A stretch of 64,000 bases of DNA from Sycon ciliatum (GCF_964019385.1 NC_088644.1:36431345-36495344); one strand, 5' to 3'. Shown: positions 35,129-47,644, counted from the first letter of the stretch. Numbers and translations are program-made. The notes: generated by a model from the letters alone, not told the origin.

Positions 35129-38100
35129 TCCGGAGCTAGCTCGCTGACCCCACCAAGCGCAACACATGTAAGTAGTATATGTATATAGTGTACATTCAGG
35201 CGGGGGCAAGTGCCAGCTTGCAGGTGCCCGCTTGCAGGCCAGCTTGGTGCTTCTTGACGCTTCTTGACGCGGACGTGTTTCGCTGGTCCCTCTTCTTCTT
35301 TTCCCCTTCCTCGATTCTATCTGTGTGAGACAGTAGTATATAATTATAGAGAGAGAGAGAGAGCTTGACTGTGCGCCGTACTGAACGTTGGGTGGTGTCG
35401 AGTGCACCTATCTTGTGTACATCTCTTTCCCACTCCTCTCCTTGTTTTGTTTTCTTGTGGAGGTGGGTAATTGTTTGTTTTTTTGTTGGTGTGGTGTTGT
35501 AGTTCCATGCCCGTTATAGAGAGTAATGCGCTGCATTATTGAAATGAATACTCTGCTCGTTGAGCTTTTTCTTGCATCCCCACCCCACAAACACACATGC
35601 ACTTTCCCTTGCATCATGTCGTGTACATAGCTAGTCTAGTCCATAGACGACGTGTGTAGGAGCATCGCAGCTGGTTGCGTAAGACTATTTCATCATACCG
35701 GTCATGATACCGTAGCCCTAGCATTCCTCCATGGTCCCAACTAAGTCATAATAGAGCATTACATTGCCAGCATACTTACCTACTCTCACACCATCATACA
35801 TCATACACACATACAACATACATCATACACGCGTACATACATACGTACGTACATACATACATACATACACCTACCGGCTACTGAGTACTGTCTACTACGT
35901 ACAATACAATACATACATGGGGCATACATTCCGACGCTCCATAGCAGGCAGTATAACTTTGACACGCTGCTTGGCCTGTCTCCAACTGCCCAACGATGAC
36001 ATCATAGTAACCATGATCATGTATAGCACACTTGCACATACACCCACACACATACTTTTAGCCCATCTATCCATCCACCCATCTACATTAATATTTTGTT
36101 TGTAGATCTTTACTTGGCCCGCTTGTTTAGCTGTTCTGTCATCGACAGAAGAGATGCTGTAAAAACATGTCATATACTGCATGAAAACCATGCTTGCCTG
36201 ATGTCCTTTTCGGCTCTTTGTACATCCACTACTCGTCTGGGCAATGCCATGCTTTTATCCAGCTAGTCCCAATCTCATCATAGAACTGTATTGGCAATGT
36301 TGGCTGCTGCAGTTGCCTCCTGGCTGCTGGTCTTGTACCATATGTTCCCCAATCACTGCATGTCCATGTAAGGCGTCAAGTTGGCGATACTTCACGCATA
36401 AATAGTTCCTATGCTTTTTTGTCTCTTCTTTCTATACTTGTTTTCTTATCACGCTGCTGCCGTAGTTCCATGTCTTTTCTCTTTTTTTCTTTTTTTTTGA
36501 ACAAAAGTGATTATTGTACAACCCGTTCCTTTACCCCAGAGAAAGAATATTTCATTTGAATATTTCATCTGAATACTTTCATGTTGTTCTTCCCTCAATT
36601 GTTATTCCTCCCCTCTGTCTTGAAACTTTATTTGGTGTTGATTTGATCTGACATAGTACTCTCCTCATATATTTTTTTCCTTGGCCAAGGGAGTGGATGT
36701 GTGGTGGTTTCTATCTCGTTTGCTGTTTGTTCTGGCGGTGCTTGCAAGAGTGCACGTCCGTGAATATGTGTGTGTGCAGCCTGAGCCTAACCTGTCTGTC
36801 CAGTGGCAGTGGCCCGCAACAGGTCGGGTCCGAGACTGGGGCAGTTTTCCTGTGCACCCCCCCCCCCCCCCCCCCCCATGCAGTGAGGACCTGTTCTGAG
36901 CTTTAAAATGATACATGTGCATGCATGACCTGTGACTGTGCTCCTGTTACTTACATGTAGCTGCAGTATGCCTGCAAATCCCACACATGCAGGGGTTGGT
37001 TTTTGGGAAGCTGCTCTGGCAATGCATCTTTGTATACGGGTTCTATTCTTTTCCCCTGCATGCACGTGACTGGTGTAGAGTGTACAGAAAACTGCACGGG
37101 TTGTGGTCCAGGTGTTTGAATGTGCGTGTGATTGCGGCCAGCGCCTGCCTGGCTAGCCAAACTCGTGGCTGAATGGTGTATCATGGATTTGTGCGTCCAT
37201 CAGAATGTGCAATTCATCACTTTCCTGCTTGTTTTTTTTGTTGTGCTGGAGACTCAGCAGTTATGGCATCTGCTCATACTACATGTACTTCAAGTAGTAC
37301 TTAGCACACACAAACACACACACACACCAATCAAAACAGATACAACATGACGTGTTCTTGAGATGGCTGCACTTGCAGTCTGGCACCAGGTGAGTGGCAT
37401 GCAGGTATTGGTATTATTATGTATAATGTTCCTTGCTTGGTTTTGGACAAGTGTGATCTACGTACATGATATAGCATAGCTGGCTTGTAGTTCCCTGTTA
37501 CAACTTGCGTTGCTGATTGCGAATATTAAATGCATGATGAGCTGGCAGACACCAATAGTGCATGTCCAGCAGAAAACCAATTTCAGTACAGCAAAATTAA
37601 TGCAAGCGAAAGCAACATCTGACTAGATTTAGAACATGCCGTCATACAAGAGTACATAACATTTGTTTTCACTATCACGATAACACTGCTAATAAGCATT
37701 ACTGTGATGTAGGAGATTAACCAGCCATGGTGGAAATGAGGTATGTGCACATTGTACAAGTGATGCCATCCAATGGACTTTGCATCCAAGATGACTGGCG
37801 CACACTGGGGGCATATAGATACAGTACGTAAGCTCATGTTGCCTACAGTACCCCCCCCCCCCCCCCCCCCCCCGGGCCATTGACTGAGGTGATGCCTGAT
37901 GGGGCAGTGAATAATTATTTCCATAATGCAGAAATCAAAAAAATCTCGAAAGTTGTCAGACCTCAAGCTCAAGACACTGAGTGCAAAACTGAACTGCATG
38001 GGAACTGCATATAGTCATGTTCCTGAGCAGTAACGCTGCATCCTGAATGAAATGTAGCGAATACACTTGAAAACTTGAAAAGCCAGCGAAACTTATGTGA

Positions 38101-38788
38101 TTGATGATGATCAACAAACAGCTGCTCCTTGATAATGAAAAAAAGAAAAGGGCAGTTCATCTTCGTGGCAATTGGGCAACAGAATTGCTGCACAGAAAGA
38201 TGTTTATAAAAGTTAGGGATATGCAGCAAGCAAAGCGCAGCCAGAGTAATATCATAGCCACCAGCTCGCATGGTGTGCCATGAACTAATGGCCCGTCGAG
38301 GTCATGCATGCTAAGCACAGCCATCAAGAGTCAGATCCACAGTCAAACTGTCCACCAGCCAGCCATGCGTCATACTACAGCGAAACAGATTCCGCAGAAA
38401 CGGACACCGGCTGTAAACAAATAATTGAAAGTACACGCGGCAAGAGAGTGCATGCATGAGTGTGCAAGCAAGCACTCACATGACAAAGTTGTCAGTAGAG
38501 CACAGCAGCAGGCTACAAAGTTCCCAAGCATGTTTAAATCAAGCAGCAGCGCAGAACAGCAGTCTGCTCCGGGTACCCTACTCGGGGACTGTAGCATGCA
38601 CAGTGTGCAAGACTATTTCAGGTATTTCGCTAACTTCCAATAGCAGGCGCAAGCTACACCGGCTGCAGCTTCTATGCCGGGTGGAGGTTTCAGGGTTGGA
38701 GATTTGGGGGGCTGAAGATTATGGGCTGGAGCTTTCAACTGGTGGAAGGTGGTTATAGAGGCTGGAGGTTTCAGAGCTGTACCTTCAC
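35129..38788. other. tail-to-tail intergenic region
   Basis: This lies between the 3' ends of CNOT2 (plus) and the p38-like gene (minus) and should include both 3' UTRs. It contains (GA)n at 35349-35365, TACA repeats at 35830-35875, poly-C runs at 36857-36877 (21) and 37851-37873 (23), and GGCTGGAGGTTTCAG-type imperfect repeats at 38670-38780. I find no supported gene. Confidence 0.6.
37851..37873. repeat. poly-C run (23)
   Basis: One of the two longest homopolymers seen in the window. Confidence 0.9.
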
Positions 38789-40219
38789 TTACGCACTCAG
38801 TAGCACAGTGATATTAGTACCCTCCGGGATGGTTGGTAGTTGCTTGAGGGGCGGTGAAACTAGCGCCGGTTCATCAGCACCCTGATGCAATCGCTTCAGC
38901 CGTTGCTCTTTCCAGTTGCTCAGTGCCGTCTGCAGTGCTTCCCGTGCTTCGCTAGCCGACTGAAAGGAACTGCAGAGTACACGTTGTTTCTCGGCTTCAA
39001 ATTCCACCGTCGCTGGTTCATCATCCGGGTCGTGAAAGTCTTCAAGATAGTCATGCTTCAAAGCTGCCTCGACCGAAATACGCTTCCCACGGTCGATGTT
39101 CAGCATCTGTTGCAGCAGATTAATGGCATTGTTATCCGCGCCTTTGAAGACTTCTTCGAATGGCTGGTTCCTTGGATTGAGGTACAAGAAGCTGTTTGCA
39201 TGGCGTCGGACTGTGTCATCGTCAGGGAGGCGCTCCAACACCATTTCTGGTGAATGACCAGCAAGTAATAGGATCTGTGCAAGCTGACTGACGTGGTCGG
39301 TCTCACGGAACAGAGGCCGGCATGTTATCAGTTCGGCCATGATGCAGCCTACGGCCCACACATCCGCAGCCACATCAATCCTCATAGTGTTGTACACATG
39401 ATTGAACTCCAACGGAGTGTGAGGCACACCACTGTCCGACGATGTGCTGTGAGATCTCGTTTGCCGGACAGACGACGAGGACGGGGGCGCGGACCTATCC
39501 GCCGGTGCTGACAGATGGTGCTGGAACATTGGTGTGGACGCCGCGGAGTGGCTGATATGCTGCCTGATGCCCAGGTCAGCGATCATCACCTGGCAGTCCT
39601 CATCCACCAGAATGTTACTGGGTCTCAGGTCAGAATGTACAATCCTAGCTGAGTGCAGGTACTTGAGGCCGCGCATGATCTGGTACACGATGAATCGCAC
39701 ATGCTTCTCGCTCAACGTCTCTGAGCGGATTATGGTTTGCAATGTACAGGATTTCGGATTTCTCGACGTGACAACGTGCAGGTAGCAACTCTCCTGCTCC
39801 AGAGTGCAGGCAAGGGCATCGCCGAAACAATCCACCAAGCCCACGACATTCTCATGCTTGATGTGCATCAGCAACGTCAGCTCAGAGTACAACCTCACTG
39901 CCTGCTCCGTGCGGCGGAACGGTCGCGAAAAGCGTTCCAACGTGACATGGTCACCGCTGCGAGTGTCCAGCACGCTGCACACTGCCTTGCAGCACGAACT
40001 CTGCGCAGCGAATTTGGTCGAGCACTGCGTCCGAGATACGTACTCCAAGTCCTTGAAATGGCCAGGTAGTGAATCCTTCCAAGGGATCGGCTGATCGGCC
40101 GAATTGGCTGCGCACAACGTAGCACCCGTTTCTCCGTCAACGCTCTTTGCACTTCCCAGGCGTTCGTCATCTGTTCTCCTTTTCAGGGTTTCGAGACTTT
40201 CACCATTTTCTTCTGACAT
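38789..40219 (-). CDS. p38-MAPK-like pseudokinase
   Basis: A 476-residue kinase-fold protein closest to p38 MAP kinases. p38 features kept: FSRPFRRTEQAVRLYSELTL (96-115, with the helix-C Glu at 113), HENVVGLVD (122-130), QIMRGLKYLHSARIVHSDLR (180-199), EDCQVMIADLG (207-217), DVWAVGCIMAELITCRPLF (286-304), ETDHVSQLAQILLLAG, and HDPDDEP (396-402). Changed: the VAIK lysine is Glu95 (VTLE), the glycine loop is gone (SSCCKAV), HRD is HSD (195-197) with the following Lys replaced by Arg, and DFG is DLG. The TGY activation motif and APE are replaced by a Ser/Thr/Pro-rich insert of about 50 residues (222-272). Phosphotransfer by the normal mechanism therefore looks unlikely. I chose ATG 40219 because a strong acceptor (GTTTTGATTTGTAG) lies 13 bases upstream, implying a 5' UTR intron; the whole coding region is one exon. 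Confidence 0.88.
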   Translation of the reverse strand: MSEENGESLETLKRRTDDERLGSAKSVDGETGATLCAANSADQPIPWKDSLPGHFKDLEYVSRTQCSTKFAAQSSCCKAVCSVLDTRSGDHVTLERFSRPFRRTEQAVRLYSELTLLMHIKHENVVGLVDCFGDALACTLEQESCYLHVVTSRNPKSCTLQTIIRSETLSEKHVRFIVYQIMRGLKYLHSARIVHSDLRPSNILVDEDCQVMIADLGIRQHISHSAASTPMFQHHLSAPADRSAPPSSSSVRQTRSHSTSSDSGVPHTPLEFNHVYNTMRIDVAADVWAVGCIMAELITCRPLFRETDHVSQLAQILLLAGHSPEMVLERLPDDDTVRRHANSFLYLNPRNQPFEEVFKGADNNAINLLQQMLNIDRGKRISVEAALKHDYLEDFHDPDDEPATVEFEAEKQRVLCSSFQSASEAREALQTALSNWKEQRLKRLHQGADEPALVSPPLKQLPTIPEGTNITVLLSA

Positions 40220-42097
40220 GATGCTTTTCTGGCTACAAATCAAAACACAAAAGGCAAATTGTTGTGCCACAAGCCTGTTACAGTGTTAGAACACCCCGCG
40301 CCGACTTCTGACAGAAATAAAACAAAATTGATGACAAAAGAGGCCTGGCCACTCGCTCCGGCTGATCCGTCCGAACGCTACATGTACTGCCAGCAGTCAG
40401 TCCTAGAGAAAGACGTCCTTTGCTAGCACCAGCTGTTTATGCGGCTAAACACCTCCGCAGAAATCCATGTTACCTAATCGTCCTTGCACACATTCGAGTG
40501 TACAACCAGACTTACTACCGGACACTTATGTATAAAACTAAAGGCTACATAACGTCATAAGCAGTGAGCTGGCCAGGTGAAGTGCGAGCGTAGCCTGTGC
40601 CCGCAGTGTTAGCGTACATGGACTCGTGAGTGTACCGATGGAGCCGTGTTCAGACTTCTTGAAAAACTAGCCATATGCCCATAGCTGATTCATGAAAATA
40701 GTGGATTAGTGCTCCATCAATGGACCATCGACATTCTAATCGTGTTCTATGCATGCATTCTTATCTGTACGATCGTAGATCTACGAGTCGAGTAAGAGTT
40801 CAGTTGTAATGCACGTGACGTGAGCGAGTGTCCCGCGACGGGCGGCGCCCTTGACTCGAGTGCTATGCTCCATCCACGCCCGCGCCCAGTATACAAGTAC
40901 ATGGTATATGGCCTGGCTCAGGCACTCCACTCTCCAGATGTACAAGTAATGGCAATGGCAATACTAGTTCAAAACTAGTATTACTAGATAAACCTTCATG
41001 CTGTCAATCCAACAATATGCGTAGTACTAGCATGCAGCATACTTTCATTCAACTGCACGGCGCCGTGCAGAAGCGTAGTTACATGTACATGTAGTTCTAG
41101 CCTCCACCCATGTCACAGTTTGCGCTGAATCAGCTTGGACTTGCGATGTAAAATAAAAGCAATACAATACAACAACAAAATACAATACCCTGGACTCACT
41201 GAGGAGTGACGACGGTCCGTCAAAGGCGGCACGTACAATCATGGTTGGGGAACCAACTGGGTACACATGTACCTGGCACAACCATTGCAACCCGGTCAGA
41301 GCCGGGTCCGTTCAAGTTCGGCTACTGCATGTACACCAGCCTATGACCAGGGAGTTGTAAAATGTTCGGGCTCCCTGATGTACATGTACATATACATGTA
41401 TTCTCAACCTGGTCACAAGTGACCCCGTGTTCTTTTTCCAAACGGGTCCAAATACCCCCCCCCCCCCCCCCCAACCGGGTCGCTGATCCGGCTGACCTGG
41501 GCTCTCAGCAGACACTGGGGTGGTAGAGGGCAGGGTGACAGTTTAGTAAAAGAAAGATAATATGTGTCAAGACTCAAGTCTTTGCAAACAGCGATGGTGC
41601 TTTATTAGCCTTTAGAAAGGCAAACGGGGCCAGCATCACTGAAGTTGGTATCCCTGGTGATATCTGTACTGGGCAAACACTATAATGCAGTGCTCTCGGA
41701 GCAGACATTTCATTGGCTTTTATAATACTGGCAAGTTCAACTGCTGAAGGGTGAATTCCCTATAACCCTGCTTATTGAGCCAGGGTCAATCAGGGAGCCT
41801 TTCTTGTAGGTTTTCCAAGTGGATGGTTCGACATCCTTCTCATGTGCTCCACACAGCAGTCGCGTGAGTCAGTCAAGTGTCCGCCAGCCAGCGGGAAGTG
41901 CAAGTTTAGGAGCAGGCATGTTCTTAAAAAAGCGATATTACCAGTAATCATCACTTATGATTTCCGAGTTCTGTTCATGTGGAAATAATAATAGCAATAG
42001 TGATGTAACGAATAATCGATTATTCGAATTTCCTCGATCTCTTGGACCTCAACGAATATTCAATCAGATAAAATCTGAAAGAGTAGAACGCAACCTT
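40220..42097. other. intergenic region upstream of the p38-like gene
   Basis: It should hold the p38-like gene's 5' UTR intron and promoter and the hydrolase-like gene's 3' UTR. A poly-C run of 18 is at 41455-41472, flanked by CCGGGT-rich inverted sequence (about 41288-41310 and 41475-41500). A TAACGAATAATCGATTATTCG palindrome of the dispersed ATTCG family starts at 42005. No gene is seen. Confidence 0.5.
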
Positions 42098-45000
42098 TCA
42101 AGAGTAGAGCATCAAAAGTCCTGTGTGTGGGGTCATTGTAACATTGGAAACGGCATTGCCCTGGGCCTCCACTCCCACCAAGGGATAATGATAGGAATTG
42201 CCCAAGGGCACAGCCTCATCTGTAGTGTTAGTTGGGTTGACGACAACTACACCTTTGGTGAATTGACGAACAAAGCTTGCATGACCAGCTGGTTGATATT
42301 TCGTGACACCTGCAGGAGGGTAAGTCTCTGTTGGTGTGCCGATGTCCAAGTAAAACCAGTCATCAATATGGACAAAGCGTGTTCCATTGGCCTGTGAGAA
42401 GGAAGAATATAGTCCCAGATACCAGCAAAGGTGTGACAGCATACAGTAAGCAGGAAAAATCGGGGCATGAAAGCCAGTGAGTAGTAACGTGCCAACCTTT
42501 TTTCTTTTTCAGATGACCGAAACGATGCAGGGATGATTGATATCAGGGAGTAGTACAATACTGTACTCCCTGGTTGATATCGGTCAGTTTTAGCGCACTA
42601 TTTTTTTACGAAGGCAAATGTGGGGGGGGGGGGGCTGTTTCGTTAGGATGGAGCAACCATGAGGCCTTGAAGTAGCCAATCCCAAACACACCCCTCTCTT
42701 TGGTGGACAAATGTACCGACTCTGTAATATACATGTATGATAGATACAAGAGTACAGTACTCTTGCTAGATCGCACCATGCAAACATTTGAAACTAATGT
42801 ACCTTGAAGTAAAATAATAATGCTACACCGATTAAAAGGGCTGGGAGGCAAAATTGCCATTACAATTTCTGGTATGGCCAGTAATCAAGGAAGCAAGTAC
42901 AGTGTACACACGGTCGTAATTTCACATACACAACTATAGTAGAGGACTGCCACTTCTCTGTTGGTAGAAAGCAGAAGCGGGGTCTGGGGTTGTCCACTGG
43001 CTGGGAGGGGGGGGGGGGGGGGGGGGGAGGGGAGCGTCCCCCTTTGGACACCACTGCAGAAACGAAAGCATTTTTTAGTATGTCAAGGGCCCGAAACAAC
43101 AGATTAATGCACTTTCATGAATAATCGTTTTCGGTCGATTTGTCGGAACCTGTTAATCGGAGTGCGTCCGAAAAATCGGAATGAACCAAGGGAAAGCCTT
43201 GATATTATGGATACCATTTCCGCTCTCATCGTATATGAAGTCACACGATGAGCTATCACTAATGACATACATGTAGACAGTGAGTGCAAAGCAACACATT
43301 TCACTTGGGAAAAATCATAATGATGCCGCCAAAAATGCGTTTATGGGAAAGAGTCAGCTTCCTGGATACCTCTATTAGTTTTCTTCTTTCAGAGTTTGAG
43401 CACAATCTAGTTTTTTTAAACAACAATTTAATCCCATTTCAGTTCATAGCCTCACTCAAGACCTTTTCAATGAGCTATCATAAGCGTAAATCGGACAATT
43501 CGTTGCAGAGTTATGCCGGTGCATTTCGTGGCATGGGTGCATGAAGTATTGACGTTGACCGAGGTCGGAAAATTTGAGAGGGATGCTTGAGCACCCAAAG
43601 CACCCCCCCCCCCCCCCCCCCCCCCTGGGTACACCACGGCAGATAGTCAGACAAAGAGATTGACAGATTGTCAGGCAGAGAGATAGACAAATAGTCAGAC
43701 ACAGAGATAGACAGATACTCAGACACAGAGATAGGCAGATAGTCAGCCAGACAGAGAGACAGGAAGGCAAAGGCAGCACAGTTCGGTACCTGATAGTACG
43801 CTGGTATGCCAAAGTGCGTTCTCGTCGATGGACCGGTGGCGGCCAGCAAGTAGCTGGCGTAAGCAAAATGCTGCAGCTGTGTCCTCTGCTCGCCCATGCC
43901 CTCCATGGGAAAAGACTCGCACCCAGCACTCGACATCATGGCAATTAGTGACAAGTTACTCTGCGATGCATTGCTGATCAGCTGGATATTTCTCAGCCAG
44001 CCGTCTGGGTCTTTGTATTCTACTACAAAATCCTCTGGGGGTCCACTGCAAGAATTAACACCAGGCTTCGTAGCCTGCAGGGTCCCTGCAAAAGCCTCCA
44101 AGTCGTATGCATCCAGAGGTCGGAAGTCTCCTGGACCCGGGATCAGGAAGGATCGACCATAAGTGAAGTAGGATGCTCCCACGTTATTTGCCAGAATTAG
44201 AGGAAAGAATCCCAGTGTTGCATGCACGGACTCAAACACTGCTTGAAGACGCTTGCGCTGAGCATTGGAAAATTCTTCGGCAGTGTAGGAAGCCTTGGTG
44301 GCAAAGTTCCAGTAGGCATCTCCATGCACCGGTCTTCCACCAACATCAGTAGCCTTCAAGACATGATCGGAGAAGCAGTCGAACCACGAGCCATTGTACC
44401 CCGCTGAAACTGCTTGAAGTGTGAAGTTGATGAGCACGGCGGACGCAAAGCCACTGGCTGGATCAATGTCGTACGTGATGGGACTGTCATTACGATCAAA
44501 CACTTCACCAGGAAGACCATTGCCATGTTCACTCTTCCACAGTGAGGCTTCATCAATGAGCCAATTCTCTGATAGTTGCTGGCCAGGATAATTCTTATAA
44601 GATGGTCCCAACACACTCATATTCTTTGAGTGTGCAGCCGGTGATGTACCGTCAAAGCCCCGCAAAACTGTCACTTTCTGAATTGTCCCGTTGGCCTTAG
44701 CCAGCCTCGATACTTTGTGTCTTGGTGACTCGACTGACACAATTTTTGCTAGCTCGTTCTCCAGCCTCAAGTATGTTACATATTCATCTTTGGTGGATAC
44801 ATTCCCTGCGCTTGTGCTGGCAATCAATGGCGAATGCTTGTTGTCCAGAAGAATATCAAGCTCAGTGTCTTTCTCCGACACCTCTGCATCCAGCCATCCG
44901 GTACAGTAGTAAATCGTCGACAATCTTCCGCCATGCGTATTCTCTATACCTTTAGCACTGGCGATGTGACTATTGATGTACTGGACAACACCCATGCCGG

Positions 45001-45259
45001 GCCTAGTCTCGTGCATCAACTGCAGCCAATTGCTGGTGTACTCGCCGTGCAGGTAATCGAAGCTCTCCGCTATAGTCTTGATGTCGTCCGCAGTAGGCAG
45101 CGGTACGGCCTTGTTGTGCAGCGCTTCGCCACCAAGCGCCGCCAGAGGGTACCTAGGGTGTTTGGCATCACAAAGGTAAGTACTTGGGGCGACAATGCCG
45201 ACCAGTGCGTGGACTAGAAACAAAAAAGGACGTAGTTGTACATTCGTCGAGCGAGCCAT
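42098..45259 (-). CDS. secreted glycoside-hydrolase-like protein, two exons
   Basis: Exons 45259-43790 and 42391-42098 join in phase 0 (CTATCAG|GTACC to TCTCACAG|GCC) and give 587 residues. The N-terminus is a likely signal peptide (RPFLFLVHALVGIVAPSTY, 10-28), and many N-x-S/T sites suggest a secretory or lysosomal protein. The middle has a TIM-barrel-hydrolase look: TYDIDPASG (262-270), NGSWFDCFSDH (289-299, with Asp294 where such families carry an acidic catalytic residue), FPLILANNVGASYF, and DLEAFAGTLQ. The second exon contains WFYLDIG, then the FVRQFTKGVVVVNPTNTT pattern that closes the barrel region in several GHL-type hypothetical hydrolase families, and a C-terminal TGLLMLYS. I cannot name the family or substrate. 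Reading on past the first exon adds only repetitive DYLSIS sequence from intronic CAGA-type repeats, so I end the exon at the donor. Confidence 0.75.
42622..42634. repeat. poly-G run (13)
   Basis: In the intron of the hydrolase-like gene. A second G run of 21 is at 43007-43027 and a C run of 23 at 43603-43625 in the same intron, so all three are in one 1.4-kb intron. Confidence 0.9.
43633..43770. repeat. CAGACA/GATAGACAGA-rich tandem repeat
   Basis: Units of about 28-32 bp built on AGATAGACAGATAGTCAGAC recur five times at the 5' end of the hydrolase-like gene's intron. They extend the reading frame artificially on the minus strand. Confidence 0.8.
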
Positions 45260-45576
45260 TCTTCCGCTGGCTAGAAAGTCCTCAGCTCACCACTGACACC
45301 AGGCTGAAAATCGCTCCTGGATTTCACAAGGTTTTCATTGTTGTATCAGTGTCAGTCTATCACCATGCTCACTGTATCAGGGGCAACAGGGAGTAGGACA
45401 CATAAATATAAATTATTATAAATTAATATTAATAATAATACAATCATGTAGCTCAGTACGACAGTAGCTAGCTTAGTAGCTAGCTGGCTACCGGTATACC
45501 GGCTTATAACATAACTCATACCGGTACTTTTTTTTAGTTAGTTAGTTAGTTATAGGCTCTGACCGTACCGCTACTA
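45260..45576. other. upstream region of the hydrolase-like gene
   Basis: This should carry the promoter. It is AT-rich, with an AATAATAATAAT tract and GTTAGTTAGTTAG repeats. No clear promoter element can be assigned. Confidence 0.35.
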
Positions 45577-46056
45577 GGCCTTGACGGATTATGCTAATAC
45601 TTTCGTGAAATTATGCTTTTCGCATTGCTGAAAAAATTGCAGAATTATGCTATTTTTATGCTAAAAGTTATCATATTATGCCGCATTATGCTCACGTATG
45701 CTGCTAATGTATGATGGTTCTGTGCAAAATAACAGAGGAATTTTATTGTAGAGGGCGTTGTACTGTAGTAGCAAAAGTTCAACGGGGTCAACGCACCGTC
45801 CGACCTAGCTAGCTACGACCATCACTGATTGTAGTGGACTGGACATGTTATCAAGGGAGTCGTAAACCTACAACTTCCTAGTGCATCTACTTGTACTTGT
45901 ACTTGTAGAACATGTACAACTATAATGGAATTTGATGCGAGCGGGCGGATTATTACAATTTTATGCGATTCGTATGCAATTTGCCTCAAATTATGCGATT
46001 ATTCGATTTTGGTAGGAATTATGCGAAAAATTATGCTAGCATAATCCGTCAAGGCC
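45577..46056. mobile_element. 480-bp MITE, TA target (mariner-like)
   Basis: GGCCTTGACGGATTATGCTA at the left and TAGCATAATCCGTCAAGGCC at the right are perfect 20-bp inverted repeats flanked by TA on both sides. ATTATGC recurs many times inside in both orientations. Confidence 0.85.
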
Positions 46057-46102
46057 TAACCGCTACAACTAAAATTATTCATTTTACTAGTAATTAATTT
46101 AA

Positions 46103-46953
46103 AGGGGAAGTTAAGGCAAAAATCAAAATTTTACCAGTTGTAGTCTTCGGGGTGCTGAGTCGAATGGTCTTGGTCCGAGAAAGCTGAGACGCTCCCTTCC
46201 TACTTGAATCCCAATCGAACTCGCGCACTTCCACCGAAACTGGGTGACTGCGCCCTACGAGATGGGGATTTGTATGCAAAATGTCACTAAAAGCGCCATT
46301 TCGTTCTTGTAAAAGCACGGATGACCGCGATTGGCCCATATGTTGTAGTCTTTTGGACGCTGGTTCGACTGGTTTTGGTCCGAAAAGGCTGCGATGCAGC
46401 GTTCGCCCCTAATTCCCAATCGAACATGGTTGAAGAAATGGTCACGTGCTCCTGGGTGCCAAAATCACCTGGTCACCACGCCAGCAGGCGACAACTTTCA
46501 CACCAAGGTTCAACTCGAGTGACAGGACTGCACCCAAAAAAGGTCAAAACAGGCTAGTAAGTTGTACCCTGCAGGCACGGTGACCAGGTGACTGGTGTAC
46601 GCAGGAGCACGTGACCGCTTGTTCAACCATGTTCGATTGGGAATTAGGGGCGAACGCTGCATCGCAGCCTTTTCGGACCAAAACCAGTCGACTCAGCGTC
46701 CAAAAGACTACAACATATGGGCCAATCGTGGTCATCCGTGCTTTTATAAGAACGAAATGGCGCTTTTAGTGACATTTTGCATACAAATCCCCATCTAGTA
46801 GGGCGCAGTCACCCAGTTTCGGTGGAAGTGCGCGAGTTCGATTGGGATTCAAGTAGGAAGGGAGCGTCTCAGCTTTCTCGGACCAAGACCATTCGACTCA
46901 GCACCCCGAAGACTACAACTGGTGAAATTTTAATTTTTGCCTTAACTTCCCCT
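46103..46953. mobile_element. ~850-bp long-hairpin element
   Basis: Arms of about 385 bp (46103-46491 and 46567-46953) are reverse complements with scattered differences, leaving a ~75-bp loop. The termini are AGGGGAAGTTAAGGCAAAAA. Each arm contains a second internal repeat (TTGTAGTCTT..GG..GCTG near 46138 and 46343), so the hairpin is itself built from duplicated blocks. No target duplication is certain and there is no coding capacity. Confidence 0.85.
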
Positions 46954-47424
46954 GTAAGTTGTTGCATGAACTAATACAATCATGTACTGGGACTGTCATT
47001 ACGATCAAACCGTACGTACTTGATTCTTGAACACTGCACTCCATGGATCCACTCTCCAGAGTCCAGACGCTACACGAGAGTCTAGTCCCGGCCAGTAGTC
47101 CCCCAGTACACATGGTACATGACTGGAGTATAACAGCACTGTAGTCAATAGTAGTACATGTACTGGGTTGAGACGATGGCCCCGCCCCGGCACCAGTGCA
47201 GTGGTCCAGTGCATGCACCAGGTCCAGAAGTCCGGAACGCATCGAAATACAATGACGTAGACCTACCCATCGGCATGGGATCCGGATGGTAAAACTGCGA
47301 AACAGAGACCGCTAGAATGTGAACCCACGTACGTCCACCCACCGCTCACGGGGTCGGATTTCAGTTGCCAGCACTAGTACTGGTAGATCTACATCATCAC
47401 TCATCAGCATGATCAGGTACTACG

Positions 47425-47644
47425 TACAGTCAACTAATATTACTTCGCTAATAACGACTGCGGATATAACGACAATTCGCGAATAACGACAGAATTTCCA
47501 TGCCCAGAGCAAAGTCCCATCCCACTGTAATACATAATAATGAGACTTCGGGTATAACGACACTTCGCGAATAAGGACACCTTTTTGATGCCCCGCCGAG
47601 TGTCGTATAACTAATTACTTCAAATATAAGCGAAGTTGACTGTA
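47425..47644. mobile_element. Tigger/pogo-like MITE, copy 1
   Basis: Termini TACAGTCAACT and AGTTGACTGTA are inverted and start at TA. Subterminal CGCTAATAACGAC and CGCGAATAACGACA repeats match the copy at 56643-56865. Confidence 0.75.

Noticed and set aside
43511..43790. C-terminal extension of the hydrolase-like frame (DYLSIS repeats)
   Set aside because: It is translation of intronic CAGACA repeats and a poly-G tract. A donor at 43790 and a matching second exon at 42391 give a proper domain end.
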